From: Gimesia maris
Lineage (GTDB): Bacteria > Planctomycetota > Planctomycetia > Planctomycetales > Planctomycetaceae
Assembly: GCF_008298035.1 (NCBI RefSeq)
Contig: NZ_CP042910.1
Coordinates: forward strand, 2,743,001-2,807,000
Length of the DNA: 64,000 nucleotides
Reading direction: 5' to 3'
The notes beneath the pieces are model-generated. The model was not told the origin of the DNA and ran no database searches. It saw only the letters and a program-made list of their open reading frames with translations. Numbering within the stretch: position 1 is the first letter of the stretch; each line of letters begins with the position of its first letter. Both the position numbers and the translations under genes were made by a program. Positions 9,559 to 17,897 of this stretch are shown here, piece after piece.

Positions 9559-10009
9559 AATTCACGATTGATTCCAGGGAGAGTATTTCCAGTGATGTAC
9601 GCTTTCTGCTTCTTCAAAAGCGTGCTATCAGGGTAAACGATTCCAGAGGGGAGTGAAAAGCCAATTGAGTTCCGGTGGGAATGAATCCTCAAAATAACTG
9701 GCAGTGATAACAAAAAAAGGGGAGAGTCTCGTCGCAGGGGTGCAATGGGTTTCGTTAAACGTTAATATTGTTTATAAATTATCAAAAAGCAGGCTCAAGT
9801 TAGATAGAGAGTCGTAACCCTGTCGGTTACGATAGATTCGAAGTAAATTCATTTTTTGTAATTTAAATCATTGGTCCATCAATCCTGTTTTGACAGGTGG
9901 TCGATGTCAGGCGAGCACGTCAATGAGCGTGCGGACTATGTCGACCAACGTGCCATTCCAGGTCTGATAAGACACCAGAATTCCATCTGTATTGTTACGG
10001 TGATCCAAC
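9559..10009. other. Intergenic region between two divergent genes
   Basis: This 451-bp region separates the membrane-protein gene (minus) from the large heme-binding protein gene (plus). It contains an 8-bp perfect hairpin TCGTAACC / GGTTACGA with loop CTGTC (9812-9832), which has no following U-run and so is not a normal terminator. It also has an AT-rich stretch around 9765-9785 that may hold a promoter, and a weak hairpin GCACG / CGTGC near 9914-9933. A 60-codon ORF at 9871 has no coding features. Confidence 0.4.
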
Positions 10010-13000
10010 ATGAAATCAGCTACTTTTCAAGCCTTGAAACAATCCGCCGGTGAGGGAAAACATTCGACCCCGGGATTACCCCGACTGGTATTCCGCTGGG
10101 GCTCACTTCTGCTGGTGGCCGCTGTCTGTCTGAAGTTCTCTTTTGCTGCTGATCCTGAGAAAAAAGAAGTACCCAAATCTCCGTTAACACCGGAAGAAAG
10201 TTTGCAGCAGACGGTGGTGCATCCTGATTTTGAAATGCAGGTGGTCGCTTCAGAACCAAATATCATCAATCCGGTGGCGGTTGCCTTTGATGAAACCGGT
10301 GTGCTCTGGGCGGTGGAAATGACCGACTATCCGCATGGTCCCCAACCGGGTGAAGATCCTAAAAGTCGAATCAAATTATTACGGGATAAAGACCAGGATG
10401 GTTATTATGAGACCGCGACTGTCTTTGCCGACAAGCTGCTGTTTGCCACGGGAATTCAACCCTGGAAGGGGGGGCTGATTGTCACGCTGGCAGGTAAAGT
10501 GCAGTACATGAAAGATACCGACGGAGATGACAAAGCAGATCTCGTCGAAACCTGGTTCACTGGTTTTAAGGAAGAGAACTCTCAACTGCGGGCGAATCAT
10601 CCGACACTGGGACTGGACAATCATGTTTACATCGCCAATGGTCTGCGGGGTGGTTCCGTGATTGCCACTCATCCCGAGTGGAAAAAGAAAGCGGAGCAGG
10701 TTCCCATTAACGGCCTGGACTTTCGCTTTCAGCCACTGACTGGCAAATATGAATCGATCTCCGGGATCGGTCAGTTTGGTTTGACCTTTGATGATTACGG
10801 GAACCGATTTGTCTGTTCCAACCGTAATCCCAATAAACATATCGTGCTGGAAAATCGCTATTTGAAACGGAATCCATATCTGGCTGTGAAGTCGGTATAT
10901 CATGATGTTTCACCCGATGGTGAAGATTCTCGAGTGTACGCCATCAGCCGTACCTGGACGACTTCCACTTTACATGCCGGTCAGTTTACCGCCGCCTGTG
11001 GTGTAACCATTTATCGAGGCGGAATGTTTCCTCACTCGTTTTATGGCAACAGCTTCACCTGTGAGCCGACGGCGAATCTGGTTCACCGGGATGTATTGAC
11101 GCCCATGGGAGCCACTTACGATTCAAAATATGGGCGTGATCAGGTGGAATTCATCGCCAGTCGCGATGAATGGTTCCGGCCCGTCAACCTGGCCAATGGA
11201 CCGGATGGTGCATTGTATCTGTGTGACATGTATCGTGCCGTGATTGAACATCCGCAGTTCATGCCCGTCGAATTGAAAGAACGTTCCGATCTGAATGATG
11301 GGATTGATCGTGGCCGGATCTATCGCATTGTTCCCAAGGGAACAAAAATTGATAAAAGTGTCTATACTTCTCTGAAGGATGCCACACCACAGCAACTGGT
11401 GGCTGCCTTGTCTTCAGAAAATGCCTGGCAGCGGGAAACGGCTTCCCGTCTGATTTTCGAACGTCAGGACGCATCGATTCAACCCCAGCTGGAGCAACTG
11501 GTTTCCAGCGGTAAAACGGAACAGTCACGGATCCATGCCCTGTGGGCACTGGAAGGGCTCGGGAAACTGAGTGATGCCTTGATTGAAACCGCGTTGAAAG
11601 ATAAGTCTCAGAGAGTCGTGGCCCAGGCAGTCAAATTGAGCGAACCGCGGTTATCGCAGAATGAGAAGCTCAAAACCGCAGTGCTGTCACTTGTGAAGTC
11701 TGCTGACGCGCCTCTTCGATTTCAGCTGGCGATCAGTCTGGGAGAAGCGAAAGACGGTCCGTCTGCAGTGGACCAGCTGGCCAGTCTGATGCTAAACGGA
11801 GCCAGCGATCCCTTTACCCGCGCAGCGGTACTCTCCTCTGCTCCCGAACAGACTGTGGAAATTTTCAAATCATTCTTAAAGCAGCTGCAGTCCAGTGATG
11901 CGAAAAAAACAGCTCAGCCTGGTATCACTGACGCCGTCTCCGAAATGACAGCCGTCATCGGACCCCGGTTGAAACCAGAGGAAATTCAGGAAACCCTGTC
12001 ATTGATCGCCGGGCTGAATTCCGATGCACTCATGCCACTGCAGATTGCCGGTTTTGAAGGATTGGGTAACAGCCTCAGACGTCGAGGGAAGTCGATCACG
12101 GCATATCAGGACAAACTTTCTGACGTCGATCAGCAGAATCTGAAGACATTCTATCAGAAAATTGTCGATACCGCCGCGAATCCCAAAACTCCCACAGGAC
12201 AGCGCTTGAATGCGATCAGTATTTTACAGTTTGTCGGTTTTGAGACGGGTGGGGAAACACTGCTCTCCCTGATCCAGGAAGGCAATTCCCAAGCTGTGAA
12301 AATCGCAGCAATTGCAGCGATCAGTCCTTATTCGGATCCCCGGATTGGTGAAATGCTGATGGATGGATTTGCCACTCAGACTCCCGGTATGCGACGTGCG
12401 ATTCTGGATGCGATGCTGGCGAATCAGGATCGAACAGGTCTGTTACTGGATGCGATTGAAAAAGATCAGATCAAAATATCCGAACTGGGACCATCCCGTT
12501 CCAGTAGACTGCAGCGACACCGTAATCCCGAAATCAAAAAGCGGGCTGCTGCTCTGTTCGCTGCTGCAATTCCTGCGGATCGTCAGAAAGTTCTGGCCGA
12601 GTACCAGAAGGCTTTGAAATTGAAAGCCGATCCCCTGCAGGGCAAGCTGGTGTTTGCCAAGAACTGTGTGACCTGTCACAAGATTGGTGAAATGGGGATC
12701 AATGTGGCTCCTGATATCGGGGACTCACGAACCAAGACCCCGGAATACCTGCTGACCAATATTCTGGACCCGAATCGGGCCATCGATGCGAATTTCTTCA
12801 GCTACACGATCATCACGATTGATGGTGTGGTTCATACCGGGATCATTTCCTCTGACAGTGGGGCTTCCATTACCCTGACACAACCGGAAGGAAAGACGAT
12901 AACAGTTCTGAAAGATGAGATCGACGAGATGAAATCGAATGGCGTGTCACTGATGCCGGTTGGCCTGGAGAAATCCATTAATCCACAACAGATGGCCGAC

Positions 13001-13072
13001 TTGATTTCCTTTATCAAAAACTGGCGTTACCTGAGTGGGCAGGTTCCCAAAGAGATCGCCAAACCTCAGTAA
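10010..13072 (+). CDS. PVC-type secreted heme-binding protein (propeller, HEAT repeats, C-terminal CxxCH)
   Basis: A 1020-residue exported protein of the type expanded in planctomycetes. A signal segment lies at about 30-47 with a likely cleavage after SFA. An N-terminal beta-propeller dehydrogenase-like domain (about 65-440) has Ca-binding-type DxDxDG turns (for example DKDQDGYY and DTDGDDKAD). Helical HEAT-like repeats follow to about 860. The C-terminal cytochrome-like domain has CVTCH at 886-890 and a candidate methionine ligand in VSLMPVG. The family is thought to oxidise sugars or similar substrates in the periplasm, but its substrate is not known here. It is a single-gene unit that converges on queA. 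Confidence 0.88.
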   Translation: MKSATFQALKQSAGEGKHSTPGLPRLVFRWGSLLLVAAVCLKFSFAADPEKKEVPKSPLTPEESLQQTVVHPDFEMQVVASEPNIINPVAVAFDETGVLWAVEMTDYPHGPQPGEDPKSRIKLLRDKDQDGYYETATVFADKLLFATGIQPWKGGLIVTLAGKVQYMKDTDGDDKADLVETWFTGFKEENSQLRANHPTLGLDNHVYIANGLRGGSVIATHPEWKKKAEQVPINGLDFRFQPLTGKYESISGIGQFGLTFDDYGNRFVCSNRNPNKHIVLENRYLKRNPYLAVKSVYHDVSPDGEDSRVYAISRTWTTSTLHAGQFTAACGVTIYRGGMFPHSFYGNSFTCEPTANLVHRDVLTPMGATYDSKYGRDQVEFIASRDEWFRPVNLANGPDGALYLCDMYRAVIEHPQFMPVELKERSDLNDGIDRGRIYRIVPKGTKIDKSVYTSLKDATPQQLVAALSSENAWQRETASRLIFERQDASIQPQLEQLVSSGKTEQSRIHALWALEGLGKLSDALIETALKDKSQRVVAQAVKLSEPRLSQNEKLKTAVLSLVKSADAPLRFQLAISLGEAKDGPSAVDQLASLMLNGASDPFTRAAVLSSAPEQTVEIFKSFLKQLQSSDAKKTAQPGITDAVSEMTAVIGPRLKPEEIQETLSLIAGLNSDALMPLQIAGFEGLGNSLRRRGKSITAYQDKLSDVDQQNLKTFYQKIVDTAANPKTPTGQRLNAISILQFVGFETGGETLLSLIQEGNSQAVKIAAIAAISPYSDPRIGEMLMDGFATQTPGMRRAILDAMLANQDRTGLLLDAIEKDQIKISELGPSRSSRLQRHRNPEIKKRAAALFAAAIPADRQKVLAEYQKALKLKADPLQGKLVFAKNCVTCHKIGEMGINVAPDIGDSRTKTPEYLLTNILDPNRAIDANFFSYTIITIDGVVHTGIISSDSGASITLTQPEGKTITVLKDEIDEMKSNGVSLMPVGLEKSINPQQMADLISFIKNWRYLSGQVPKEIAKPQ

Positions 13073-13091
13073 AACTGCCTCAGCAAAACTG
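13064..13091 (+). repeat. Tandem 14-bp duplication at a stop codon
   Basis: CCTCAGTAAAACTG (13064-13077) is followed at once by CCTCAGCAAAACTG (13078-13091), with 13 of 14 bases identical. The first copy contains the TAA stop of the heme-binding protein gene. It occupies the short gap to the convergent queA gene. Confidence 0.6.
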
Positions 13092-13094
13092 AAT

Positions 13095-14150
13095 TTATAA
13101 AATCAGCATGGCGTCACCATAGCTGTAGAAGCGGTATTCTGCTTCTACAGCTTTTTTGTAGGCTTCGCAAATGAATTCAGCACCGGCAAAAGCGCTCACC
13201 AGTACCAGCAGCGTTGATTTCGGCAGATGAAAGTTGGTCAGCAGGCAATCGACAGCCTGAAACTGGTAGGGGGGGTAAATGAAAATGTCCGTCTCTCCCT
13301 GCCATGCCTGCAGCGGCCCCTGTTGTGCGACCGATTCCAGAGTACGAACGCTGGTGGTGCCGACGCAGACGATCCGGCCTCCCTGTTGACGAGACTGATT
13401 GAGCAGTTCTGCAGATTCGGCAGACAGCTCACACCATTCGGAATGCATTTTGTGTGCTTCGAGAGTCTCGACAGAGATAGGTTTGAAAGTTCCAATGCCG
13501 ACATGCAGCGTCACGTTTGCGATTCTGGTTCCCTGCGCGGTACAACGTTCCAGCAACTCCGGCGTGAAATGTAAACCCGCCGTCGGAGCGGCGACTGCGC
13601 CCGGTTGTGCTGCATACACGGTCTGATATCGTTCCCAGTCTTCTTCGGTTGCGAGGTTACGTTTCATGTAGGGAGGTAGTGGCATCGTCCCAAAATGCGC
13701 GAGCAGACTGTGGTGATCTTCATCGGACTTTACCAGAGCAGTCCAGTAGCCTTCGGTGTCCTTTGATAATAGTTTCAGTGTGACCTGTTTCTCGAGTGAC
13801 CGTTGATGTGCGGGACGCAATTCGATGATGTCTCCCGGATTCAGTTTTCCCCGGGTCTTACTCATTAATTTCCACTCACCCAGGGAATTGGAACCCAGGT
13901 AAAGGCCTTCCCATTTGCCTCCCGTCGACTGACGCGTGCCAAATAATCGTGCTGACAGGACACGGGTATTATTCAGAACCAGGCAGTCGTCCGGATTTAA
14001 ATAGCGGGGCAGGTCAGAAATGGAGCCATGCGTAATGGACTGGGACTTGCGGTCGAGGATCAGCAGGCGTGACTGATCCCGCTGCTGCGTGGGCTCGGTC
14101 GCGATCAATTCAGGAGGCAGTTGATAGTCAAAGTCGTTTAAATCGGTCAT
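13095..14150 (-). CDS. queA: S-adenosylmethionine:tRNA ribosyltransferase-isomerase
   Basis: QueA transfers and isomerises the ribosyl moiety of SAM onto preQ1 in tRNA, giving epoxyqueuosine at the wobble position. The 351-residue length is typical. Recognisable blocks are the N-terminal DFDYQLPPELIATEP, PPYMKR, the AAPTAGLHFT signature, the VTLHVGIGTFKP block, and TNFHLPKSTLL near the C-terminus. It is a single minus-strand gene, convergent with the heme-binding protein gene and divergent from the glycosyltransferase. No other queuosine genes are visible. Confidence 0.96.
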   Translation of the reverse strand: MTDLNDFDYQLPPELIATEPTQQRDQSRLLILDRKSQSITHGSISDLPRYLNPDDCLVLNNTRVLSARLFGTRQSTGGKWEGLYLGSNSLGEWKLMSKTRGKLNPGDIIELRPAHQRSLEKQVTLKLLSKDTEGYWTALVKSDEDHHSLLAHFGTMPLPPYMKRNLATEEDWERYQTVYAAQPGAVAAPTAGLHFTPELLERCTAQGTRIANVTLHVGIGTFKPISVETLEAHKMHSEWCELSAESAELLNQSRQQGGRIVCVGTTSVRTLESVAQQGPLQAWQGETDIFIYPPYQFQAVDCLLTNFHLPKSTLLVLVSAFAGAEFICEAYKKAVEAEYRFYSYGDAMLIL

Positions 14151-14499
14151 TCAGCAAAGTTCCAGCTGGTTTTCAGGTTGTGTTTCGCTATTCCAGGGGG
14201 ATCGTATGAATATGCTCCCGTCTGCATGAACAGGCTTCGTCGATCGTTTCGTCGGGTCGATTGTTGAAAATGAGGGATTTTAACGAAGGTTTTCATTTTC
14301 TCCGGACTCAATGAATATTAAATCCGAATCTAAGCTTGTCGAGCATTGTAACCTGAGAACAATAGGCAATAAGTGAACAAGAGAAATGTTTTCTCTCCCT
14401 GAACGGAAGAGAGGCTATCATACTGATAAAGAGACGGTTATGAAACGGGATGCATCCCGCATTCTGATAAAATCGGTTATGTCCTCAGAAAGATGATGC
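14151..14499. other. Intergenic region between queA and the glycosyltransferase
   Basis: This 349-bp divergent region has no ORF of note but carries two clean inverted repeats. AGAGAAA-TGT-TTTCTCT lies at 14380-14396. The 14-bp palindrome CGGGATGCATCCCG lies at 14446-14459, about 40 bp before the glycosyltransferase start. Both are good operator candidates. I could not assign a factor. Confidence 0.45.
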
Positions 14500-15621
14500 T
14501 TGGCTGATCAGACCAGACCAGTTCCAATCGCGTTTTGCATTACCGGCCTGCAGCCCGGTGGCGCAGAACGTGCGCTCGTGCAGATTGTCACTCGATTGAA
14601 TCGAGAACGCTGGGCCCCGGTGGTCTACTCTCTGACGGGGGCCGGTCCACTGGTGGAACGTCTGGATGCAGCTGGGATACCGACAGAAATCCTGGAGGTC
14701 CAATCGACCTGGGATGCGCGGATCATCTGGAAACTGGCACGAAAGCTGAAATCCCAAAAACCGCTTTTACTGCAGACATTTTTGTTTCATGCGAATCTGG
14801 CTGGCAGACTGGCCGGGAAGCTGGCCGGAATCCCGCATATTGTTTCCGGAATTCGAGTTTCAGAGAAACGGAAAAATAGTCACCTGTTGCTGGATCGATT
14901 TACAAACCGCCTGGTAGAGCTGAATATCTGTGTCAGCCAGTCGGTGGCTGATTTCTCGATTCAACAGGGGAAGTTGCAAGCGTCCAAGGTAACGGTGATT
15001 CCAAATGGCGTTGATTTTGAATTGTTTGATGAGGCTGAACCACTGGATCTAAGTCCCTGGGGAATCCCTGCTGGTGCGAAAGTGGTGCTGTTTGCAGGCA
15101 GACTGGATCCCCAGAAGGCTCCCCACGATCTGCTGACCGCGTTTGAACCCTTCGCTCAAGAGGCGGATGATTTTCATCTGCTGTTTGTCGGGGAGGGACC
15201 ATTGAAAGCGGAACTGCAGCAGAAAGCCGGTACGCTGACCTGTGCAGATCGGATTCATTTTTCCGGCTGGCAGGCCCAGGTACCCCAATTGATGCGGGCT
15301 GCAACCTGTCTGGTACTACCCTCTTTATGGGAGGGAATGCCTAACGTGGTCCTGGAAGCAATGGCGTCCGGATTGCCCGTCATTTCAACCCGGGTCGATG
15401 GAGTTTCCGAACTGATCCAGGATGGGGAGCAGGGGACCTTGGTGGCGACAGGCAGACCTGCTGAGATTCAGCAGGCGCTGCGTAAACTGAGTACCCAGCC
15501 TGCCAGGTTTATCGAGATGGCTGAAACTGCGCAAGATCTTGTGAAGAATGAGTTTACATGGGACTCAATTGCTGACAGATATGATCAGATTTATGCCCAA
15601 AGGCTGTCTCTGGAAGACTGA
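14500..15621 (+). CDS. Family 4 glycosyltransferase (GT-B fold)
   Basis: A 373-residue retaining glycosyltransferase. The N-terminal strand and glycine loop are FCITGLQPGGAERAL at about residues 12-26. The C-terminal donor-binding half includes KVVLFAGRLDPQKAP and the E-x7-E type motif in LWEGMPNVVLEAMASGLPV. Donor and acceptor sugars are unknown. The start is TTG at 14500: a stop lies in frame just upstream, and the first beta-strand begins a few codons in, so no later start fits. Roles in cell-envelope or extracellular polysaccharide synthesis are plausible. It stands alone upstream of the dcw genes. Confidence 0.88.
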   Translation: MADQTRPVPIAFCITGLQPGGAERALVQIVTRLNRERWAPVVYSLTGAGPLVERLDAAGIPTEILEVQSTWDARIIWKLARKLKSQKPLLLQTFLFHANLAGRLAGKLAGIPHIVSGIRVSEKRKNSHLLLDRFTNRLVELNICVSQSVADFSIQQGKLQASKVTVIPNGVDFELFDEAEPLDLSPWGIPAGAKVVLFAGRLDPQKAPHDLLTAFEPFAQEADDFHLLFVGEGPLKAELQQKAGTLTCADRIHFSGWQAQVPQLMRAATCLVLPSLWEGMPNVVLEAMASGLPVISTRVDGVSELIQDGEQGTLVATGRPAEIQQALRKLSTQPARFIEMAETAQDLVKNEFTWDSIADRYDQIYAQRLSLED

Positions 15622-15756
15622 TTCGGGGCGAAATGAGGGCCGCTGAATCGACTTCTCATAACAAAATTTAAAAATCATCAAAGTCACAATTCCTGTAGTG
15701 ATAAGTATCTAGGTCGATTCGTGTTCGCCGGGATCTGACCGAGCTTTCAATCATGC

Positions 15757-15784
15757 TTGACGATTCCATTTTGGGTGGTAAATT
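15757..15784 (+). promoter_or_regulatory. Candidate sigma-70 promoter of mraZ
   Basis: TTGACG (15757-15762), a 16-bp spacer and TAAATT (15779-15784) form a plausible promoter. It ends about 10 bp before the phased GTGG repeats and 40 bp before the mraZ ATG, so those repeats would sit at the transcription start. Confidence 0.45.
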
Positions 15785-15793
15785 CATCACTCT

Positions 15794-15819
15794 GTGGTGT
15801 CTGGTGGTGGTGAGTGGGG
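15794..15819 (+). promoter_or_regulatory. Probable MraZ operator: three GTGG repeats at 10-bp spacing
   Basis: GTGGTG starts at 15794 and 15804, and GTGGGG starts at 15814, exactly one helical turn apart. They end four bases before the mraZ ATG at 15824. Known MraZ proteins bind short TGGG/GTGG-type direct repeats with about 10-bp period in their own promoter. The match of spacing, core and position supports autoregulation. Binding itself is inferred. Confidence 0.6.
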
Positions 15820-15823
15820 CTCA

Positions 15824-16279
15824 ATGGCGTTAACGGGAACTTTCAATAAGATTCTGGATGGTAAACGTCGTTTGGCAATTCCAAAACGTCTCAAGGAAGA
15901 GCTCGTAGAGGAAAAGTCTCCCCAGGTTTATATTGCCCCAGGTACTGCGTCCGTATTGTTGGTCTACTCGGAGAAGGGATTTGAACAGCAGGCACAACGA
16001 TTAGCGGATTTTTCCAGAAATGGTCCGGAAGCTGCCCAATATCTGCGGCTGTATTATGCCAGAGCAGAGAAAGTGGAAGTCGACTCGCAGGGAAGAGTTT
16101 GTATCCCGGAGCGATTAGCAGAACTGGCCAGTCTGGAACCGAAACAGGAAGTGGTTTTGCTGGGAGTGCAGGACCATGCGGAAATCTGGAGTGCGGAACG
16201 ATGGAATACCTATCTAAATAATCATGGACCGAATTTTGATGAAATGGCCGCTCAGGCCTTTGGTCAAATGACCTGGTAG
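15824..16279 (+). CDS. mraZ: Transcriptional regulator MraZ
   Basis: MraZ is the AbrB-like regulator at the head of the dcw cluster. The 151-residue protein begins MALTGTFNKILDGKRRLAIPKR, typical of the first SpoVT/AbrB-type repeat. The second repeat contains KVEVDSQGRVCIPERLAELA. I use the ATG at 15824. The longer reading from GTG at 15794 would place the phased operator repeats inside the coding region and adds residues not seen in the family. It is followed by an unusually long gap before rsmH, which normally sits close by. Confidence 0.92.
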   Translation: MALTGTFNKILDGKRRLAIPKRLKEELVEEKSPQVYIAPGTASVLLVYSEKGFEQQAQRLADFSRNGPEAAQYLRLYYARAEKVEVDSQGRVCIPERLAELASLEPKQEVVLLGVQDHAEIWSAERWNTYLNNHGPNFDEMAAQAFGQMTW

Positions 16280-16887
16280 TTGTGGAAGGAATGTGGAACA
16301 TTTCTGTTAGAGGACCAGGTATTAAACACAAATCATAACAATGTATTGTTCAAGGAGGACAAACTGGAACTCTTCCGCTGGCTACCGGGCTTTGCGGATT
16401 GAAGGTGAAATGGATGTCACCTGTGTGTGCTCATGATATTGGGTTGGGCCACCGGTCGTTCGTCTCCGAGTACAGGTAGAATGGATGCTGCTTGAGACGG
16501 ATGGCTTCAGGGTTCCCTCCTTGAACAGGAGAAGACAGTACAGAAACAGAGTTGAGTTTTCTCCTCTGTTGTCGATTTCCCGCACGACGTGTGCATTCAA
16601 TCGGTTTCAAGTCAGTCACTTAGGGCTATTAAATTCCGATTCCCAAAAATCTTTAACTGATCTTGCCAGAAATAGAGGATTTTTCTAAACTTCCTGCGCT
16701 TGAGGATCGGGCTTGTTCTAAAATCCGCAACTCAGGTCAGCAATCTCTCTGAGTTTCACTTCTCAAGTCTCTGCCCCTCCCGAAACAATCAATTCGTATT
16801 TCTACTGGTTTCTGATGGAATCATTCCGTTGGAGTCAGTCAACCAGTCTATTGTTTAATTCATTTATATAGAATCGTTTTCAGTTGA
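16280..16887. other. 608-bp non-coding gap between mraZ and rsmH
   Basis: I find no credible ORF: the longest open stretches (about 60-72 codons) lack start context and coding character. A consensus AAGGAGG (about 16351-16357) is followed by no usable start codon. Several local hairpins are possible, including CTTCCGC pairing with GCGG-att-GAAG (16373-16403) and GGTGA / TCACC (about 16404-16422). A structured leader or small RNA is possible but unproven. No RNase P RNA, tmRNA or SRP RNA signature was recognised. Confidence 0.35.
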
Positions 16888-17808
16888 ATGTCAGGTAAGC
16901 CCGGTGATCAGAAAAGGCCTGTCCATTTACCGGTCCTGTTACGTGAAGTGATAACACAACTGGATCTGTCTCCTGGGCTGATTGTCGTTGATGGCACAGT
17001 CGGGGCAGGTGGTCATAGTGAGCATATACTGAAAAAAATTAATAATGAGGGGACCTTAATTGGTCTGGATCGCGATGCCATGATGCTGGGTTTTGCCACG
17101 CAAAAATTAAAACCAGAGTCACTACCTGCAGGTCGATGCTACCTGCGGCAGAGTAGTTACGCAGAACTGCCGGCCGTGATGGAAGAGTTACAGATTTCAT
17201 CTGTTGATCGTGTGTTACTGGACCTGGGCTTATCTTCCGATCAATTGAGCGACGATGAACGAGGCTTTGGATTCGAATCGGCAGGTGAACTGGATTTGCG
17301 TTTTGATACGAGACAGGGAGTTCCTGCCTGGCAGTTACTGGAAAGTCTCCCGGAATCAGAGTTATGTGAGATCCTGGAAGTCTATGGCGAAGAGCGGTTC
17401 AGTCAGCGAATTGCGAATCAAATTGTGAAACAGCGGAAAACCGCTCCCGTCAGAACTGCGGCCGATTTAATCAAAGCGGTGCAGCAGGCGATTCCTGGCA
17501 AAGCACTGGCGGCTGCCAGAAAAAATCCGGCAACGCGCGTATTTCAGGCGTTGCGGATCGCTGCAAATCAGGAACTGGAACAACTGGAAACCATGCTGGA
17601 GACTGTGTTACCACAGGTACTGCAACCTGGGGGGAGAGCTGTGATTATCAGCTTCCATTCGCTGGAAGACCGGATGGTCAAGCAGGCGTTTAAAAACCAG
17701 GCGATCTGGAAGAATCTGACTGCCAAACCGATAGTGGCGACGCAGGCAGAACAGAGAGTCAATCCACGGTGCCGCACTGCCAAGCTGCGTGTCGCTGTGA
17801 AAACATAA
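16888..17808 (+). CDS. rsmH: 16S rRNA (cytosine-1402-N4)-methyltransferase RsmH
   Basis: RsmH (MraW) methylates C1402 of 16S rRNA with SAM. The 306-residue protein opens with the family block HLPVLLREV. The SAM loop is VVDGTVGAGGHSEHIL near residue 33. Further conserved blocks are DLGLSSDQLSDDERGF, ATRVFQALRIAANQELE and IISFHSLEDRMVKQ. The C-terminal NPRCRTAKLRVA is intact. The ATG at 16888 lacks a clear Shine-Dalgarno. It is the second gene of the reduced dcw cluster. Confidence 0.96.
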   Translation: MSGKPGDQKRPVHLPVLLREVITQLDLSPGLIVVDGTVGAGGHSEHILKKINNEGTLIGLDRDAMMLGFATQKLKPESLPAGRCYLRQSSYAELPAVMEELQISSVDRVLLDLGLSSDQLSDDERGFGFESAGELDLRFDTRQGVPAWQLLESLPESELCEILEVYGEERFSQRIANQIVKQRKTAPVRTAADLIKAVQQAIPGKALAAARKNPATRVFQALRIAANQELEQLETMLETVLPQVLQPGGRAVIISFHSLEDRMVKQAFKNQAIWKNLTAKPIVATQAEQRVNPRCRTAKLRVAVKT

Positions 17809-17897
17809 ATGTGAGTACTGAAAATACAGGGAGGCAGACAGTTTTCTGTTTGTCTGAATAAGACTAATTTCGTTTAAACGGGAAATGGTTTAGAGCC

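Noticed and set aside
9871-10053. A 60-codon plus-strand ORF before the heme-binding protein gene
   Set aside because: It overlaps the gene's start in another frame, has no ribosome-binding site and no recognisable domain.
13227-13626. Open frames of 75-115 codons opposite queA
   Set aside because: They lie inside the clear queA gene on the other strand and have no family features or start context.
15794-15823. GTG start for mraZ at 15794
   Set aside because: It would put the 10-bp-phased GTGG repeats in the coding region and adds residues outside the MraZ family pattern. ATG 15824 starts with the family N-terminus.
16485-16688. A 67-codon ORF in the mraZ-rsmH gap
   Set aside because: No ribosome-binding site or protein family pattern, and the composition looks non-coding.
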